Positions 40,657 to 47,711 of a stretch of 47,846 nucleotides of DNA are shown here, one piece after another. The notes beneath the pieces were generated by a model. The model worked only from the letters and a program-made list of their open reading frames with translations. It was not told the origin of the DNA and ran no database searches. This stretch comes from UBA5004 sp038061835 (GTDB lineage Bacteria; Patescibacteriota; Minisyncoccia; Phycocordibacterales; Zambryskibacteraceae). The stretch spans positions 1 to 47,846 of the forward strand of contig JBBTYJ010000017.1 of the NCBI GenBank assembly GCA_038061835.1, written 5' to 3'. Position 1 is the stretch's first letter. Each line of letters starts with the position of its first letter. Made by a program: the position numbers and the translations under genes.

Positions 40657-41499
40657 ATGATGAAAAACTATAAACCCACAACCGATTCACGACGCCAAAT
40701 GCTCGGAATAGATTTCCGGAAAGTTCTAACTTCGAGTAAACCGGAAAAATCTCTGACGAGCGGTTTCAAGCGCGGTCATGGTCGCAACAATCGCGGTCGT
40801 ATTACCACTCGGCACAAGGGGGGCGGTCATAAACGCCTGTTTCGAGAAGTGGATTTTTCATACGACAAATATAATATTCCTTTTGCCGTGAAAACAGTTG
40901 AATATGATCCTAACCGATCCGGTTTTATCGGACTTGTAGTCTATCGCGATGGGGAAAAAAGGTATGTACTTCTGCATAACAGCGCGCGGGTAGGAGATAC
41001 TTACATCGTGTCTGAAAAGGCACCTGTCACGCCCGGAAATCGACTTCCTTTGAGCCACGTTACAATTGGCACTTTTGTCTATAATGTTGAACTTAAACAT
41101 AAGGGTGGCGCTAAGATGGCTCGTTCCGGTGGCAATTATGCCGAAGTTTTGGCCAAGGATGGCGATTATGTGAATCTTAAAATACCTTCGAGCGAGGTAC
41201 GCAAGGTTCCGGCTAATGCCTGGGCCACCGTCGGTGAAGTTTCAAATAATGAAAATCGTTTAGTCAATTTGGGAAAGGCCGGTCGTTCTCGTTGGCTTGG
41301 TATTCGCCCGACTGTTCGCGGTACTGCTATGAATCCAGTTGATCATCCACACGGTGGAGGTGAAGGCAGGCAAGGTCGTGGACGCAGACGCGCTATTTCT
41401 TATTACGGCAAACCGACAGGTAAGGGTCAGAAATCCCGTCGCGCCAGAAAATATTCAAACAAATTTATTGTCAGCCGCCGCAAAGTCGGGAAGAGGTAA
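40657..41499 (+). CDS. rplB: 50S ribosomal protein L2
   Basis: 280 residues. Motifs: GRNNRGRITTRHKGGGHKR, GNRLPLSHVTIGTFVYNVEL, ARSGGNYAEVLAKDGDYVNLKIPSSEVRKV, and the catalytic-center-near VRGTAMNPVDHPHGGGEGR with the conserved His. The final 54 bp are repeated at 42063-42116. In the usual S10 operon rpsS follows directly; here 3.4 kb of other genes intervene. Confidence 0.95.
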   Translation: MMKNYKPTTDSRRQMLGIDFRKVLTSSKPEKSLTSGFKRGHGRNNRGRITTRHKGGGHKRLFREVDFSYDKYNIPFAVKTVEYDPNRSGFIGLVVYRDGEKRYVLLHNSARVGDTYIVSEKAPVTPGNRLPLSHVTIGTFVYNVELKHKGGAKMARSGGNYAEVLAKDGDYVNLKIPSSEVRKVPANAWATVGEVSNNENRLVNLGKAGRSRWLGIRPTVRGTAMNPVDHPHGGGEGRQGRGRRRAISYYGKPTGKGQKSRRARKYSNKFIVSRRKVGKR

Positions 41500-41667
41500 T
41501 ACCTCGTTTAAGTAAGAGCCATTCTTGCTTAGTTGTATTTAGTTGGAGATTTTTGATATATTTAACGTAGACTAAAGGATAGTGGACAGAATGGAGGTGA
41601 CTTATGTTATGTATGTAAAAAGTTTGAAAAAGTAATCGTAACGGATCTAGGCGGTGCACTTAAACTG

Positions 41668-41931
41668 TTGGCTTGGCATAGCGACAAGGTGGATGGCATT
41701 TTACACACGGATGGCGGGGGAGCACCATTTATCGCTGAACGGATTAATCATGAACGTGACTCGGGTGGTGATTACACTCGCACCGGACGATTGTTTCGAG
41801 TGTCCCCACAGATCGTAGCTGAACTGAAGAAAAGAAAAATGGTTGAACCCATGATGCTGATGGGGCCAGTACGCAACAGGCTAGAGATTTCTGAGACTGG
41901 TCGCGCATGGCTTATGCGTCGAGTTAAGTAG
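41668..41931 (+). CDS. Winged-helix-like small protein, 5' end possibly frameshifted
   Basis: The clear coding part reads AWHSDKVDGILHTDGGG, then FIAERINHERD, LFRVSPQIVAELKKRKMVEP and LEISETGRAWLMRRVK, a winged-helix-like pattern. TTG at 41668 is the first usable start in frame, but the frame stays open upstream to about 41590. A strong ribosome site GGAGGTGA and ATG at 41604 lie in another frame that stops after 4 codons. Removing one base near 41616 would join them (MLCMKKFEKV...), so a frameshift or sequencing error is plausible. A terminator follows. It is the cargo between rplB and its duplicated end. Confidence 0.5.
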   Translation: MAWHSDKVDGILHTDGGGAPFIAERINHERDSGGDYTRTGRLFRVSPQIVAELKKRKMVEPMMLMGPVRNRLEISETGRAWLMRRVK

Positions 41932-41955
41932 CGATTAACCCTTAAACATAAAATA

Positions 41956-41999
41956 AAGGGGCGGAAGTTGAAATAGTTCAACCTGCCCCTTCGTTTTTT
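41956..41999 (+). terminator. Rho-independent terminator
   Basis: AAGGGGC/GCCCCTT outer stem and GTTGAA/TTCAAC inner stem, followed by TTTTTT. It closes the winged-helix-like cargo transcript. Confidence 0.8.
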
Positions 42000-42062
42000 A
42001 TTCAAGAATTTTAATATAAAACTTGTTAATCTCGAAAACTCGTCAACCTCGCAGGTCGACAA

Positions 42063-42116
42063 AAAAGATATTCAAACAAATTTATTGTTAGTCGCCGCAA
42101 GGTCGGGAAGAGATAA
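42063..42116 (+). pseudogene. rplB: Duplicated 3' end of rplB (54 bp)
   Basis: Matches 41446-41499 over 54 bp and encodes KRYSNKFIVSRRKVGKR plus stop, against RKYSNKFIVSRRKVGKR in rplB. Apart from the first two codons the differences are synonymous. Confidence 0.92.
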
Positions 42117-42152
42117 TTGACTTTCTTTTTTGTTTCTGTACACTGGTGTTTC

Positions 42153-42228
42153 ATAAGGTCAAAGACAAGAGGTTAACCCCGCCACGGCGGGGCAAGTAAA
42201 TCCTCTCGAGACTAAGACTTGGCCTTAT
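42153..42228 (+). promoter_or_regulatory. Probable L10 leader of rplJL
   Basis: ATAAGGTCAAAG (from 42153) pairs with CTTGGCCTTAT (to 42228), and AGAGG with CCTCT closes an inner stem, giving an elongated hairpin shortly before rplJ as in ribosomal L10 leaders, where L10-L12 binds to repress its own genes. The apical loop is filled by a GC-rich palindrome (42177-42192). Confidence 0.55.
42177..42192 (+). repeat. GC-rich palindrome inside the L10 leader
   Basis: CCCCGCC-AC-GGCGGGG, same core as the element at 44827-44842. It extends the apical end of the leader hairpin. Confidence 0.75.
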
Positions 42229-42236
42229 CCAGTTAA

Positions 42237-42725
42237 ATGGCCGTCTCAAAAGTTAAAAAAGGAGAAATTGTCGAAAAACTCAAGAAAGCGTTAAAAAATG
42301 CCAAGTCTTTGGTGTTCGTCAATTTCCATGGTTTAAATGTTTCTAATGCGACTCAGATGCGCCAGGCTCTAAAGAGCGAAGGCGTTTCGTACACAGTCGC
42401 TAAGAAAACTTTAACTAATCTGGCGCTCAAGGGAGAGAAATTTGAGGGCGCACAACCGTCACTTGAAGGCGAATTAGCTCTTGCTTGGGGAGATGATCTG
42501 GTGGCTCCGGCTCGTGGAATCTACACTTTCCATAAAAAATGGCCGGAGAGTCTAAAGATCACGGGCGGTATATTCGAGGGTCGCTTTATGACCGCTTTTG
42601 AAATGGAAGAAATTGCCCAAATTCCTGCTCTCGAAGTTCTGCGTGGCAAGTTTGTAAACATTATCAATTCACCGATTCAGCGTTGGGTTGTTGCGTTGGG
42701 TCAGATAGCGGAGAAGAGGGCCTAA
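42237..42725 (+). CDS. rplJ: 50S ribosomal protein L10
   Basis: 162 residues; base of the L10-L12 stalk. KLKKALKNAKSLVFVNFHGLNVSNATQMRQALKSEGVSYTVAKKTL is typical, and the C-terminal helix ILNSP-like region (INSPIQRWVVALGQIAEKRA) binds L12 dimers. rplJL sits inside the S10 region rather than beside rplKA or rpoBC, an unusual position. Confidence 0.93.
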   Translation: MAVSKVKKGEIVEKLKKALKNAKSLVFVNFHGLNVSNATQMRQALKSEGVSYTVAKKTLTNLALKGEKFEGAQPSLEGELALAWGDDLVAPARGIYTFHKKWPESLKITGGIFEGRFMTAFEMEEIAQIPALEVLRGKFVNIINSPIQRWVVALGQIAEKRA

Positions 42726-42743
42726 TAATTAATATTAACTAAT

Positions 42744-43151
42744 ATGGAAGAAAACACAAAAAATACGGAAGAAGTAGTAATTCCTGCCAAATTCCAGAAG
42801 ATCGTTTCTGAGATTGAAAATATGTCCGTTCTGGAACTTAACGAATTAGTAAAAGTTTTTGAGAAGAAATTTGGAGTTTCAGCCACGATGGTTGCGGTAG
42901 CTGCCTCTACTCAAGGCGCGGGCGAAGCTGTCGAAGAGAAATCAACGGCGTCTGTTGAACTTACCGATAGCGGAGCAAATAAAATTGCCATTATCAAGGT
43001 AGTTAAGGAAGTTCTCGGTCTCGGTCTCAAGGAAGCTAAAGATTTAGTGGATGCCGCTCCTTCGATGATTAAGGCTGATATGAAAAAGGAGGATGCACAG
43101 GCATTGAAGAAACAAATAGAAAATGCTGGCGGCAAGGTAGCACTCAAGTAA
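42744..43151 (+). CDS. rplL: 50S ribosomal protein L7/L12
   Basis: 135 residues. N-terminal dimer helix (IENMSVLELNELVKVFEKKFGVS), Ala/Glu-rich hinge and the C-terminal domain KIAIIKVVKEVLGLGLKEAKDLVDAAPSMIKADMKKEDAQALKKQIENAGGKVALK. It recruits translation factors. Co-transcribed with rplJ, 18 bp apart. Confidence 0.94.
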   Translation: MEENTKNTEEVVIPAKFQKIVSEIENMSVLELNELVKVFEKKFGVSATMVAVAASTQGAGEAVEEKSTASVELTDSGANKIAIIKVVKEVLGLGLKEAKDLVDAAPSMIKADMKKEDAQALKKQIENAGGKVALK

Positions 43152-43175
43152 GTAGAAAAATTCAATGTAGCGGGG

Positions 43176-43181
43176 TAGAAT
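43176..43181 (+). promoter_or_regulatory. Ancestral -10 box of the HTH-NTase gene
   Basis: TAGAAT ends 6 nt before ATGCAATC at 43188, the leaderless geometry seen at other genes here. The insertion at 43195 now separates this promoter from the open reading frame, which would be translated from the copy of ATGCAATC at 43271. Confidence 0.4.
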
Positions 43182-43187
43182 ACGCCC

Positions 43188-43277
43188 ATGCAATCCCGTT
43201 AGAAGCCTACAAATTTTACGGGAATGGTATAAATTAATTATGACAAGTCTATTAGTTAGCTTCTAACGGGATGCAAT
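43188..43277. mobile_element. MITE-like insertion with 12-bp TIRs and 7-bp target duplication
   Basis: CCCGTTAGAAGC (43195-43206) and GCTTCTAACGGG (43259-43270) are perfect inverted repeats bounding a 76-bp insert without coding capacity. The 7 bp ATGCAAT occurs on both sides (43188-43194 and 43271-43277), as a transposase-made target duplication would (8 bp if the shared C is counted). The target was the first codons of the downstream gene. No transposase with matching ends is in the window. Confidence 0.75.
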
Positions 43278-43828
43278 CTATTTCTCACATTTTCGGCGGT
43301 GAGGCCAAGGTTAAAATTATGCGCCTATTTATTTTTAATTCCGGTATAATCTTTACTCCGGCCGAAATTTCCAGTCGTACCAAAGAAAAGCACAATATTG
43401 TTCGTCGAGAACTCGGTATTCTTACTAAAGCAGGTCTCATTAAACGACGAACTAAGAATTTTATGCTCGATACCACTTACCCATATCTGTCGGCAATTGA
43501 AAATTTTCTCATAGACGCTACTCCTATTACCAGTAAGGAAATAATTAAGAAAATATCCCGCGCTGGCAATATTAAACTCATTTTAATTTCGGGTGTTTTT
43601 CTACATGATCGAGATTCGCGAGTCGATATCTTGGTAGTGGGGGAGCATCTAAAGCAGGCCAAGTTACTGTCGATTATTTCATCTATTGAGGCCTTACTTG
43701 GCAAGGAACTGCGTTATGCCGCCTTTGATACTGTTGATTTTCGGTATCGTTTGAGTATTTACGACAAACTTATTAAGGATATCTTTGATTACCAACACGA
43801 AAAGATTTTTAATAAATTGGGTATATAG
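43271..43828 (+). CDS. Winged-helix protein with nucleotidyltransferase-like C-terminal domain
   Basis: 185 residues: an ArsR-like winged helix (about 8-65, AEISSRTKEKHNIVRRELGILTKAGLIKRRTKNF) followed by a minimal nucleotidyltransferase-like domain (KLILISGVFLHDRDSRVDILVVGEHL). The usual GS..G and DxD catalytic pattern is reduced to SG and one Asp (VDILVVG), so it is probably a sensor or regulator rather than an enzyme. The start codon region was duplicated by the insertion just upstream; the ancestral start at 43188 now ends after four codons. Confidence 0.75.
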   Translation: MQSISHIFGGEAKVKIMRLFIFNSGIIFTPAEISSRTKEKHNIVRRELGILTKAGLIKRRTKNFMLDTTYPYLSAIENFLIDATPITSKEIIKKISRAGNIKLILISGVFLHDRDSRVDILVVGEHLKQAKLLSIISSIEALLGKELRYAAFDTVDFRYRLSIYDKLIKDIFDYQHEKIFNKLGI

Positions 43829-43946
43829 ATATCCACAACCTATTTAAATTGCCCTACTTCCTTTTGTTTTTTTAGTGTATAATAAGCGACATACCCCTTT
43901 AAGAGTGGTAAAAATTAGAAGCTAAGTACATTTGCACAGTCCTGCC

Positions 43947-43962
43947 TCCGCCAGTTGGCGGA
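43947..43962. repeat. GC-rich palindrome
   Basis: TCCGCCA-GT-TGGCGGA upstream of the membrane protein gene. It creates an ATG at 43955 in frame, which I do not take as the start. Confidence 0.65.
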
Positions 43963-43990
43963 TGGCGGATCAAGCCTTAGGAATAAATAT

Positions 43991-44686
43991 ATGTTATTAA
44001 ACACATGGGGAGAAGTTTTAACCCTTTCTTTCCGGAATCTCTGGATAGGAGTGGTCGAATTTGTTCCGAACCTTGTCATTGCTATTATCATCCTCATTCT
44101 TGGATGGTTAGTTGGAGCGCTTTTTGATCGAGCGATTTGGCAGGTGTTCAAGTCTCTGAAGATTGATGATGCTCTTCGTCGAGCAGGATTCGACACGTTT
44201 TTGCGTCGTGGCGGTATTGATCTTGACTCGGGAGCGTTCATTGGAGGTCTAGTAAAGTGGTTTGTGATAGTCATGTTTTTGATTGCATCTCTGGATGTTC
44301 TGGGTCTTTCACAAGTCAACTTTTTCCTTCAGGAAGTAGTACTGGGTTATTTGCCTCAGGTACTTGTCGCCGCCCTAGTTCTTTTGGTAGCGGGTGTTAT
44401 TGGTGATGTTACCGGACGTGTGGTTATAACAGCAGCTAGAACAGCAGGCATCGGTTCGGCGCATTTTGTCGGCGCTGTTGCCAAATGGGCCGTGTGGGTT
44501 TTTGCCATTCTTGTGGCTCTTTCCCAGCTTGGTATTGCTGTCGCATTCAGTCAAACTCTCTTTACCGGCATTGTTATTGCCATCTCTCTTGCTCTCGGTC
44601 TCTCATTTGGTCTCGGCGGACAGGAAGCAGCCTCTCGCTTTATAGAAAAGATTCGCGGAGAAATAAGCGGAAAAAGTCACAACTGA
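43991..44686 (+). CDS. Small MscS-related membrane protein (conserved TM helix type)
   Basis: I start at the ATG at 43991 (MLLNTWGEVLTLSFRNLW) with AGGA 8 nt upstream; the in-frame ATG at 43955 belongs to a palindromic repeat. The 231-residue protein has five or so membrane segments, including FVPNLVIAIIILILGWLVGALFDRAI, a pattern of the conserved TM-helix family related to MscS channels, and a second similar unit, but no MscS beta domain. The end LGLSFGLGGQEAASRFIEKI recalls the pore-lining helix of MscS. A channel role is inferred. Confidence 0.8.
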   Translation: MLLNTWGEVLTLSFRNLWIGVVEFVPNLVIAIIILILGWLVGALFDRAIWQVFKSLKIDDALRRAGFDTFLRRGGIDLDSGAFIGGLVKWFVIVMFLIASLDVLGLSQVNFFLQEVVLGYLPQVLVAALVLLVAGVIGDVTGRVVITAARTAGIGSAHFVGAVAKWAVWVFAILVALSQLGIAVAFSQTLFTGIVIAISLALGLSFGLGGQEAASRFIEKIRGEISGKSHN

Positions 44687-44691
44687 TTACG

Positions 44692-44714
44692 GATATTATT
44701 GGCTAGATAATATC
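44692..44714. repeat. 8-bp inverted repeat
   Basis: GATATTAT and ATAATATC around 7 nt, 5 bp after the membrane protein stop. It may be a weak hairpin or protein-binding site. Confidence 0.3.
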
Positions 44715-44760
44715 TCTTTCAACCTGTATTGTGGCTGGTTGCGGTTAGGTGATTTTTCAC

Positions 44761-44784
44761 AAAGCCCCCTCATGAGGGGGCTTT
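44761..44784 (+). terminator. GC-rich hairpin terminator
   Basis: AAAGCCCCCTCA and TGAGGGGGCTTT form a perfect 12-bp inverted repeat, with TTTG following. It ends the upstream transcript before the rpsS promoter. Confidence 0.75.
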
Positions 44785-44787
44785 GTG

Positions 44788-44816
44788 TTGACTTTAAGTC
44801 TTGATTTATATAACAT
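44788..44816 (+). promoter_or_regulatory. Promoter of the rpsS-rplE operon part
   Basis: TTGACT (44788-44793) with either TATAAC after 15 bp (44809-44814) or TAACAT after 17 bp (44811-44816). It gives the second half of the S10 operon its own promoter after the interruption. Confidence 0.6.
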
Positions 44817-44826
44817 GACTCGCATG

Positions 44827-44842
44827 TCCCGCCACGGCGGGA
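44827..44842 (+). repeat. GC-rich palindrome before rpsS
   Basis: TCCCGCC-AC-GGCGGGA, nearly the same as the element in the L10 leader. It would form a hairpin in the 5' leader 13 nt before the rpsS start. Confidence 0.75.
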
Positions 44843-44855
44843 TTATTTAACTAAC

Positions 44856-45197
44856 ATGACCAGATCGTCTAAAAAAGGTCCATATGTCGACCCTCGAGTA
44901 TTGAAAAAAATAGAGGGCAAGAATCCCACAACGACAGGTGTCATTAAGACATGGTCACGGGCCTGTCAAATTGCGCCGGAAATGGTCGGTTTTACCTTCG
45001 GAGTGCATAATGGCAAGGATCATGTAGAGGTATTTGTCACCGAAGATATGGTCGGTCACCGTCTGGGTGAGTTTGCTCTGACGCGTAAATTTGTCAGACA
45101 CGGCGGTAAAATGCAAAAAGAGCTCGAACAGAAACAAAAAGAAACTGAAATTGCTGCTGTCAAGGCGGTGAAAAGCGCGGCAGATTCAAAGAAATAG
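44856..45197 (+). CDS. rpsS: 30S ribosomal protein S19
   Basis: 113 residues. MTRSSKKGPYVDPRVLKKIE and IAPEMVGFTFGVHNGKDHVEVFVTEDMVGHRLGEFALTR are diagnostic. A Lys/Ala-rich tail extends the usual 92 residues. Binds in the 30S head. First gene after the operon interruption. Confidence 0.94.
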   Translation: MTRSSKKGPYVDPRVLKKIEGKNPTTTGVIKTWSRACQIAPEMVGFTFGVHNGKDHVEVFVTEDMVGHRLGEFALTRKFVRHGGKMQKELEQKQKETEIAAVKAVKSAADSKK

Positions 45198-45208
45198 AAT
45201 CAAAGATT

Positions 45209-45553
45209 ATGAGCGAAGTAAAAGCTAAATTATCAAACTATCGACAATCTCCACGCAAGGTACGCTTGGTGGCTGATACTGTGCGCGGCAGGTCAGTAGG
45301 AGAAGCTATCACAATGTTATCGTTTATTCCAAAACGCTCCGCTCTACCTCTTCAAAAACTTTTAAGTTCGGCATTAGCAAGTGCGAAGAATTTGTCTCTG
45401 CCTACTGAAAATCTGATTATTAAGGAAATTAGGGTTGATGCGGGCGCCACTCTTTATCGTCGTAGACCCCGCTCGAAGGGCATGGCTAACCCGATTCGCA
45501 AGAGAACGTCTCATATTAGTGTTATCTTGACTAACTCTGGCGCCAAAAGTTAA
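45209..45553 (+). CDS. rplV: 50S ribosomal protein L22
   Basis: 114 residues. YRQSPRKVRLVADTVRGRSVGEAITML and the exit-tunnel loop region VDAGATLYRRRPRSKGMANPIRKRTSHISVIL are clear. Normal length. rpsC follows after 4 bp. Confidence 0.95.
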   Translation: MSEVKAKLSNYRQSPRKVRLVADTVRGRSVGEAITMLSFIPKRSALPLQKLLSSALASAKNLSLPTENLIIKEIRVDAGATLYRRRPRSKGMANPIRKRTSHISVILTNSGAKS

Positions 45554-45557
45554 TTTT

Positions 45558-46214
45558 ATGACTCATACCGTACATCCATATTCGCATCGTCTAGGTATCC
45601 TCCGAGATTGGAAATCACGCTGGTTTGCTACTAGAGCCGGCTATAAACTTGCCTTGCGAGGAGATGTTTTGATTCGTGAGTATTTGGAAAAAAAGTTAAA
45701 AGGATTTTTTGTCGCAGACATAGAGATAGAAAGAAGTGAGAAAGCGTTGCGTGTGATCATCAGCTCTTCTCGTCCGGGTATGATCATTGGTCGACAGGGC
45801 GATGGAGCAGAGATACTTAGAAAAGAAATCAGATCGTTGTTGTTGAAACATAAATTACTCGGAGAAAAAGTAAATGTCAAACTTGATATCAAAGAAATCA
45901 AATCAGCAGAAACCAATGCGGCTGTCGTATCGCAAATGATAGTCGAAGGGCTTGAGAAACGTTTACCTTTTAGAAGAGTAATGAAACAGATGCTTGAGAA
46001 GGTGATGGCCAATCGCGATGTGCTTGGAGTACGCATCTTTTTAGCCGGTCGTCTTGGTGGGGCCACTATGAGTCGCACGGAGGATCGAAAACTTGGCCGT
46101 ATTCCTCTCCAAACTCTGCGCGCCGACGTTGATTATGCTGTTACTAAAGCAGTGATGCCATACGGCACCATTGGTGTTAAGGTTTGGATCTATAAGGGTG
46201 ATATCTTCAAATAA
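45558..46214 (+). CDS. rpsC: 30S ribosomal protein S3
   Basis: 218 residues. HPYSHRLGILRDWKSRWFATRAGY, the KH domain with ISSSRPGMIIGRQGDGAEILR, and MRSRTE-like region GGATMSRTEDRKLGRIPLQTLRADVDYAVTKAVMPYGTIGVKVWIYKG. Part of the mRNA entry channel. Confidence 0.95.
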   Translation: MTHTVHPYSHRLGILRDWKSRWFATRAGYKLALRGDVLIREYLEKKLKGFFVADIEIERSEKALRVIISSSRPGMIIGRQGDGAEILRKEIRSLLLKHKLLGEKVNVKLDIKEIKSAETNAAVVSQMIVEGLEKRLPFRRVMKQMLEKVMANRDVLGVRIFLAGRLGGATMSRTEDRKLGRIPLQTLRADVDYAVTKAVMPYGTIGVKVWIYKGDIFK

Positions 46215-46215
46215 T

Positions 46216-46635
46216 ATGTTATTTCCTAAGAAAGTTAAATATCGCAAATGGCATACCATGCGGAGAAATCCTCTAAGAGTGGGTGTGGCTACGCGCGGAG
46301 TTACTCTGGCTTTCGGCGCTTACGGACTCAAAGCGCTTGGCGCCGCTCGTATCCGTTCCAACCAGATCGAATCGGCTAGAAAAGTTTTATCTCGTTCGAT
46401 TGGTAAAACTGGTCGTCTTTGGATTCGTATTTTCCCGGATATGCCATATACTACTAAGCCGGCCGAAGTGAAGCTTGGTAAAGGTAAGGGAGATCTTGCG
46501 GGTTATGTGGCGCCTGTTTTGGCCGGTCGGATTATCTTTGAAATAGATGGAATTAATGAAACGGAGGCTCGAGAGGCGCTTCGCAAAGCGGGCACCAAAC
46601 TGCCAGTGAAAACCAGAGTGGTGGCGAGAGAATAA
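46216..46635 (+). CDS. rplP: 50S ribosomal protein L16
   Basis: 139 residues from the ATG at 46216, one nucleotide after the rpsC stop (MLFPKKVKYRKWHTMRRNPL); an upstream in-frame start lies within rpsC. RTKGVATRGVTLAFGAYGLKA-like and RKVLSRSIGKTGRLWIRIFPDMPYTTKPAEVKLGKGKGDLAGYVAPVLAGRIIFEIDG patterns fit L16 near the A-site tRNA. Confidence 0.94.
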   Translation: MLFPKKVKYRKWHTMRRNPLRVGVATRGVTLAFGAYGLKALGAARIRSNQIESARKVLSRSIGKTGRLWIRIFPDMPYTTKPAEVKLGKGKGDLAGYVAPVLAGRIIFEIDGINETEAREALRKAGTKLPVKTRVVARE

Positions 46636-46647
46636 ATTGCAAATAGT

Positions 46648-46863
46648 ATGAAGAAGACAAACTATACAGATAAGCCGAGACAGGATTTGTTGAAGACTCT
46701 TATGGAAAAGAGAGAAATCTTGCGCAAATTAAGATTTGAATCTGCTGGATCCAAAACTCGCAATGTGAAGAGTCGGGTAAACACTAGGAAAGATATTGCT
46801 CGCATTATGACAGAATTGAATAAGAATGATTCGAGAAAACTCACTACAAGCAAAAAATCATGA
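46648..46863 (+). CDS. rpmC: 50S ribosomal protein L29
   Basis: 71 residues; helical protein with TLMEKREILRKLRFESAGSKTRNVKSRVNTRKDIARIMTELNKND, the two-helix hairpin of L29. Overlaps rpsQ by ATGA. Weak sequence conservation is normal; order in the operon supports the call. Confidence 0.9.
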   Translation: MKKTNYTDKPRQDLLKTLMEKREILRKLRFESAGSKTRNVKSRVNTRKDIARIMTELNKNDSRKLTTSKKS

Positions 46864-47111
46864 GTCAAGAATCAAAAATAACAAAACCAAAAGTTCTCTC
46901 TGGCGTTGTCGTGTCGGATAAGATGAAAGACACGGTGGTTGTGATGGTGGAACGTTATAAGAAACACCCACGATATTTCAAGTTTATAAAGCGACGTAAA
47001 AAATTTAAGGCGCATGACGCAGGCAACACTGCTAAGATCGGTGATCAGGTGCGAATCATAGAAACTCGGCCCATATCAAAAGATAAAAACTTTAAGCTTT
47101 TACTTTCTTAA
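46860..47111 (+). CDS. rpsQ: 30S ribosomal protein S17
   Basis: 83 residues. LSGVVVSDKMKDTVVVMVERYKKHPRYFKFIKRRKKFKAHDAGNTAKIGDQVRIIETRPISKDKNF is a complete S17 OB fold. Overlaps rpmC; rplN follows after 4 bp. Confidence 0.95.
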   Translation: MSQESKITKPKVLSGVVVSDKMKDTVVVMVERYKKHPRYFKFIKRRKKFKAHDAGNTAKIGDQVRIIETRPISKDKNFKLLLS

Positions 47112-47115
47112 AATT

Positions 47116-47487
47116 ATGATTCAACCGCAAACTATCGTTCAGATTGCAGATAACTCCGGAGCAAAGATCGGGCGTGTTTTCAAGGTGCTCGGTGGTTCTA
47201 AAAAGCGTGTAGCATGCATCGGTGAGATTGTGGTGCTTTCGGTTCAGAAAGCAGAGCCCAGAAAACAGGTTAAAAAGAAAGATATTCTTTATGGAATAAT
47301 CGTTCGACAAAGAGCTCCATTTCGACGTAAAGACGGTACATATGTACGGTTTGATGAAAATGCGGTAGTGATTCTCGACACAACTCACAAAGAACCATTG
47401 GCTGGGCGCGTCTTCGGTCCTATCCCCAGAGAAATTGGCGAGCTGGGATTTCAGAAGATAATCTCTCTTGCTCCAGAGGTAGTATAA
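47116..47487 (+). CDS. rplN: 50S ribosomal protein L14
   Basis: 123 residues. MIQPQTIVQIADNSGAKIGRVFKVLGGSKKR, VRQRAPFRRKDGTYVRFDENAVVIL and GRVFGPIPREIGELGFQKIISLAPEVV match L14 end to end. Confidence 0.96.
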   Translation: MIQPQTIVQIADNSGAKIGRVFKVLGGSKKRVACIGEIVVLSVQKAEPRKQVKKKDILYGIIVRQRAPFRRKDGTYVRFDENAVVILDTTHKEPLAGRVFGPIPREIGELGFQKIISLAPEVV

Positions 47488-47492
47488 AAATT

Positions 47493-47711
47493 ATGCACGT
47501 AAAAAAAGGAGACAATGTCATAGTGTTGGCAGGCAAAGACAAGGGTAAGACGGGGAAAATCCTCAAGGCCTTTCCTCGTGAGAACCAAGTCCTGATAGAA
47601 GGAGTTAATGTCAAAAAGGTTCATGAGCGGGCGAGGAAGAGCGGCGCCAAGGGAACTATTATAGAAAAAAACTTTCCCATTCATGTGTCTAATGTGAAGA
47701 TACAAAAATGA
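47493..47711 (+). CDS. rplX: 50S ribosomal protein L24, short form
   Basis: 72 residues, shorter than the usual ~100. KKGDNVIVLAGKDKGKTGKILKAFPRENQVLIEGVNVKKVHERA is the KOW-containing core; the C-terminal part is reduced. Overlaps rplE by ATGA. Confidence 0.92.
   Translation: MHVKKGDNVIVLAGKDKGKTGKILKAFPRENQVLIEGVNVKKVHERARKSGAKGTIIEKNFPIHVSNVKIQK

Noticed and set aside
41561..41570. Third copy of the 36-bp palindrome before the winged-helix-like cargo
   Set aside because: Only a TAACGTA half-arm is present, with no partner arm at the right distance.
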